The notes under the pieces were generated by a model. It worked only from the letters and a program-made list of their open reading frames with translations. It made no database searches and had not been told where the DNA came from. Position numbers and translations under genes: made by a program. This document shows positions 62,609 to 64,000 of a DNA stretch of 64,000 nucleotides, one piece after another. The DNA lies in assembly GCF_900112425.1 (NCBI RefSeq), contig NZ_FOLP01000004.1, positions 62,001 through 126,000 on the forward strand, read 5' to 3'. Position 1 is the stretch's first letter. The number at the start of each line of letters is the position of its first letter. Origin of the DNA: Variovorax sp. OK212. Its GTDB lineage: Bacteria > Pseudomonadota > Gammaproteobacteria > Burkholderiales > Burkholderiaceae_C.

Positions 62609-63460
62609 ATGATCTCGAAGAAAAAACAACGTGCCGCCATGCACGCCTGCGGCATCGCGCTGGCCGCGCTGAGCTTCGTGGCCCACGCCGAGCCGGATGC
62701 GGCGGCGCCGGCCACGCTCGCCACGGAGGCTCCCGCCGCGCAGACGCCCGCCGAACCTGTAGCCGCACCCGCACCCGCACCCGCACCCGCACCCGCACCC
62801 GCACCCGCACCCGCACCCGCACCCGCCTTGCCGCAGACCCGTGTGCTTTTCAAGCTCGGCGTCTACAAGCCGGGCATCGAGAAGCTTCGCGTGGTGCGCC
62901 GCGAGGACACCGTCGGCCACGCCGCGGGACAGGTTGCCTTGAACGTGGCGTTCGCCGTGCTGGCGGGTGGCATGGCCGCGCAGGGCTTCTCGAAGGACGA
63001 CCTCGGCGGCACCACGCTCGCGGCGCTCGAGCAAGACCCGCTGGGCGTCAACCCGGCCATCAGCGACCTGACCGACGCGCTCGGCAAGGTCGCCACCGGC
63101 ATCTACCGCAAGCGCGCCGAAGCCGCGCACGCCCTGGCTCTCACGGACGGCTCCACACCCGAGGAGATCGCGGAGGCGGCCAAGGTCCAGGCGCAGGCCG
63201 ACACGCCGCTGCTGCCGGGTCCGTGGCACCTGGTCTACGAGAACCTGCTGGGGTCCGACGAGCTGTTCCGCCTGAAGTTCGGTGCCCAGCTCGGCCGCGC
63301 GGGCTTCATGCGCCCGCCGGCCGAATGCTTCTACCAGTCGGAGCCCGTCGCGTGGGCCCAGTGGCAGGCCGACAACTGGCAGCGCTTGCGCGAGGAGCGC
63401 GCCAAGGCCGTGGCCGCCTGCACCGCCGCGCTGGCCGCCACGCCTGAAAAGTTCTGGTGA
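62609..63460 (+). CDS. Exported protein with Ala-Pro repeat linker, function unknown
   Basis: The 283-residue product has a signal peptide (residues 1 to about 26, ending AHA) and then an acidic linker with ten Ala-Pro dipeptides encoded by the (GCACCC)10 tract. The remaining ~210 residues include LNVAFAVLAGGMAAQGFSKDD and a helical ISDLTDALGKVATGIYRKRAEAAHALALTDG segment, ending in a tryptophan-rich YQSEPVAWAQWQADNWQRL stretch. CGGAGG precedes the ATG. I do not recognise the family. The rigid Ala-Pro spacer suggests a tether between membrane and a periplasmic domain. Confidence 0.75.
   Translation: MISKKKQRAAMHACGIALAALSFVAHAEPDAAAPATLATEAPAAQTPAEPVAAPAPAPAPAPAPAPAPAPAPALPQTRVLFKLGVYKPGIEKLRVVRREDTVGHAAGQVALNVAFAVLAGGMAAQGFSKDDLGGTTLAALEQDPLGVNPAISDLTDALGKVATGIYRKRAEAAHALALTDGSTPEEIAEAAKVQAQADTPLLPGPWHLVYENLLGSDELFRLKFGAQLGRAGFMRPPAECFYQSEPVAWAQWQADNWQRLREERAKAVAACTAALAATPEKFW
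62765..62824. repeat. (GCACCC)10 tandem repeat encoding Ala-Pro
   Basis: Ten exact copies of the hexamer GCACCC lie inside the exported protein gene and encode (Ala-Pro)10. Because the unit is six bases, changes in copy number keep the frame and alter only linker length. It lies about 190 bases from the (GGTGC)7 tract. Confidence 0.95.
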
Positions 63461-63552
63461 CTGCGCGCCACCGCGGCCCTTTCAAGGGCTGCGGGCCTGT
63501 GCGAGCTGCCCCACGCCTGTCGAGCGCCAATCCGTCTGGAACTGCTTCAACC

Positions 63553-63963
63553 ATGGACATCAGGGACCCCGCGAACCTGGCCCGTATCCTGGCGCGCCAC
63601 GGCAGCGCCGCCGGCACGTCCCTCGACTGCTTCGGCACGCCCGAGGACCCGGAAGACTTCATGTACTTCACGGTGCTGGAAGACCGGCTGCACATCGACA
63701 TCCAGCGCGTGCTGGTCGAGGTCGGCAGCTTCTACTTCCGCTTCACGCTGCAACGACAAAGTGCGCAGGTGGTGGTGACGCGCACGCTGAGCAACGTGGA
63801 AGGCACCCACAAGCGCATCCGCGCCGAACTCGGCGACGACCATGCGAAGGACCGCATTGGCGTGCCGTTCCAGACCCTGTCGAAAGACGAGGAGGCATGG
63901 GTGGCGACGGCGCTGCAGACCTTCGCGGCCGACTGGATGAGGCCTGCCGCACCCAGCGCCTGA
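63553..63963 (+). CDS. Small conserved hypothetical protein
   Basis: The 136-residue product has no signal peptide or membrane helix. It reads DPANLARILARHGSAAGTSLDCFGTP, then FMYFTVLEDRLHIDIQRVLVEVGSFYFRF and VVVTRTLSNVEGTHKRI, a mixed alpha/beta pattern, with a helical C-terminal EEAWVATALQTFAADWM. I do not recognise the family. ATG 63553 was chosen because upstream frame sequence overlaps the previous gene and its tail; no strong ribosome binding site is seen. It lies 92 bases after the exported protein gene and is the last complete gene in the window. Confidence 0.65.
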   Translation: MDIRDPANLARILARHGSAAGTSLDCFGTPEDPEDFMYFTVLEDRLHIDIQRVLVEVGSFYFRFTLQRQSAQVVVTRTLSNVEGTHKRIRAELGDDHAKDRIGVPFQTLSKDEEAWVATALQTFAADWMRPAAPSA

Positions 63964-63979
63964 GCGATCCGTCCGGGCT

Positions 63980-64000
63980 TCAGTACAGCCCGAGCTGGCG
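63980..64000 (-). CDS. Possible C-terminal end of a minus-strand gene
   Basis: Read on the minus strand, 64000-63980 gives Arg-Gln-Leu-Gly-Leu-Tyr then TGA. A convergent gene ending here is likely because the last plus-strand gene stops 17 bases earlier, but six residues cannot identify a product. Confidence 0.25.
   Translation of the reverse strand, partial: RQLGLY

Noticed and set aside
62541..62824. CRISPR-like repeats
   Set aside because: The units are 5 and 6 bases with no spacers, so these are simple tandem repeats.

Overview
The window is high-GC DNA (roughly two thirds G+C or more) with dense genes, short intergenic gaps and frequent ATGA or TGATG stop/start overlaps. Gene content (a complete glnK-amtB unit with an adjacent TorF-type porin, glcDEF, comM, and a type VI secretion locus with TagF, TagH, kinase and phosphatase) fits a betaproteobacterium of the Comamonadaceae, most like Variovorax or a close relative. 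This placement rests on protein style and gene order, not on a database search.

Region 1 (1-27920) is most of a type VI secretion system (T6SS). On the plus strand come the tail of tagJ, then tssE, tssF, tssG and tssH/clpV (baseplate and disassembly ATPase), followed by vgrG and an effector-delivery island: a small membrane protein, a DUF2169-pentapeptide fusion, a second pentapeptide protein, a DUF3540 protein and a DUF4150 PAAR-like tip. On the minus strand follow a PP2C phosphatase, a long FHA protein (TagH) and a lipoprotein. Plus-strand tssJ, tssK, tssL (with an OmpA-like domain) and tssM then give the membrane complex, and tagF and a PpkA-like kinase complete a post-translational control set. 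tssB, tssC, hcp and tssA are not here; at least the first three probably lie just left of the window.

Region 2 (28038-33224) is a two-gene unit directly after the kinase. It encodes an alpha/beta-hydrolase-like protein split by a large polytopic membrane insertion, and a KAP-family P-loop NTPase with its own membrane segments. It is the best candidate for an undescribed system here.

Region 3 (33234-44397) is housekeeping and metabolism: comM (minus), a porin-glnK-amtB operon behind a convincing sigma-54 promoter and ending in a strong terminator, an SMP-30 lactonase-like gene, a LysR regulator, glycolate oxidase glcDEF and a small exported protein.

Region 4 (44449-53842) is a surface-adhesion locus. 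A minus-strand operon of OmpR-type regulator, LysM-FecR protein and CHASE2 sensor kinase is divergent from a trimeric autotransporter adhesin, a BamE/OmpA-like lipoprotein and a degenerate receiver-like protein.

Region 5 (53865-64000) is mixed: glutathione peroxidase, DMT exporter and lplT (minus), alanine racemase, two unrecognised proteins, a LysR regulator divergent from a second DMT exporter, a beta-lactamase-fold serine hydrolase, and two small unrecognised genes. The first of these two carries a (GGTGC)7 tract upstream and a (GCACCC)10 tract inside it. No rRNA, tRNA, CRISPR array, IS transposase or prophage was seen. No gene-free stretch exceeds 300 bases.
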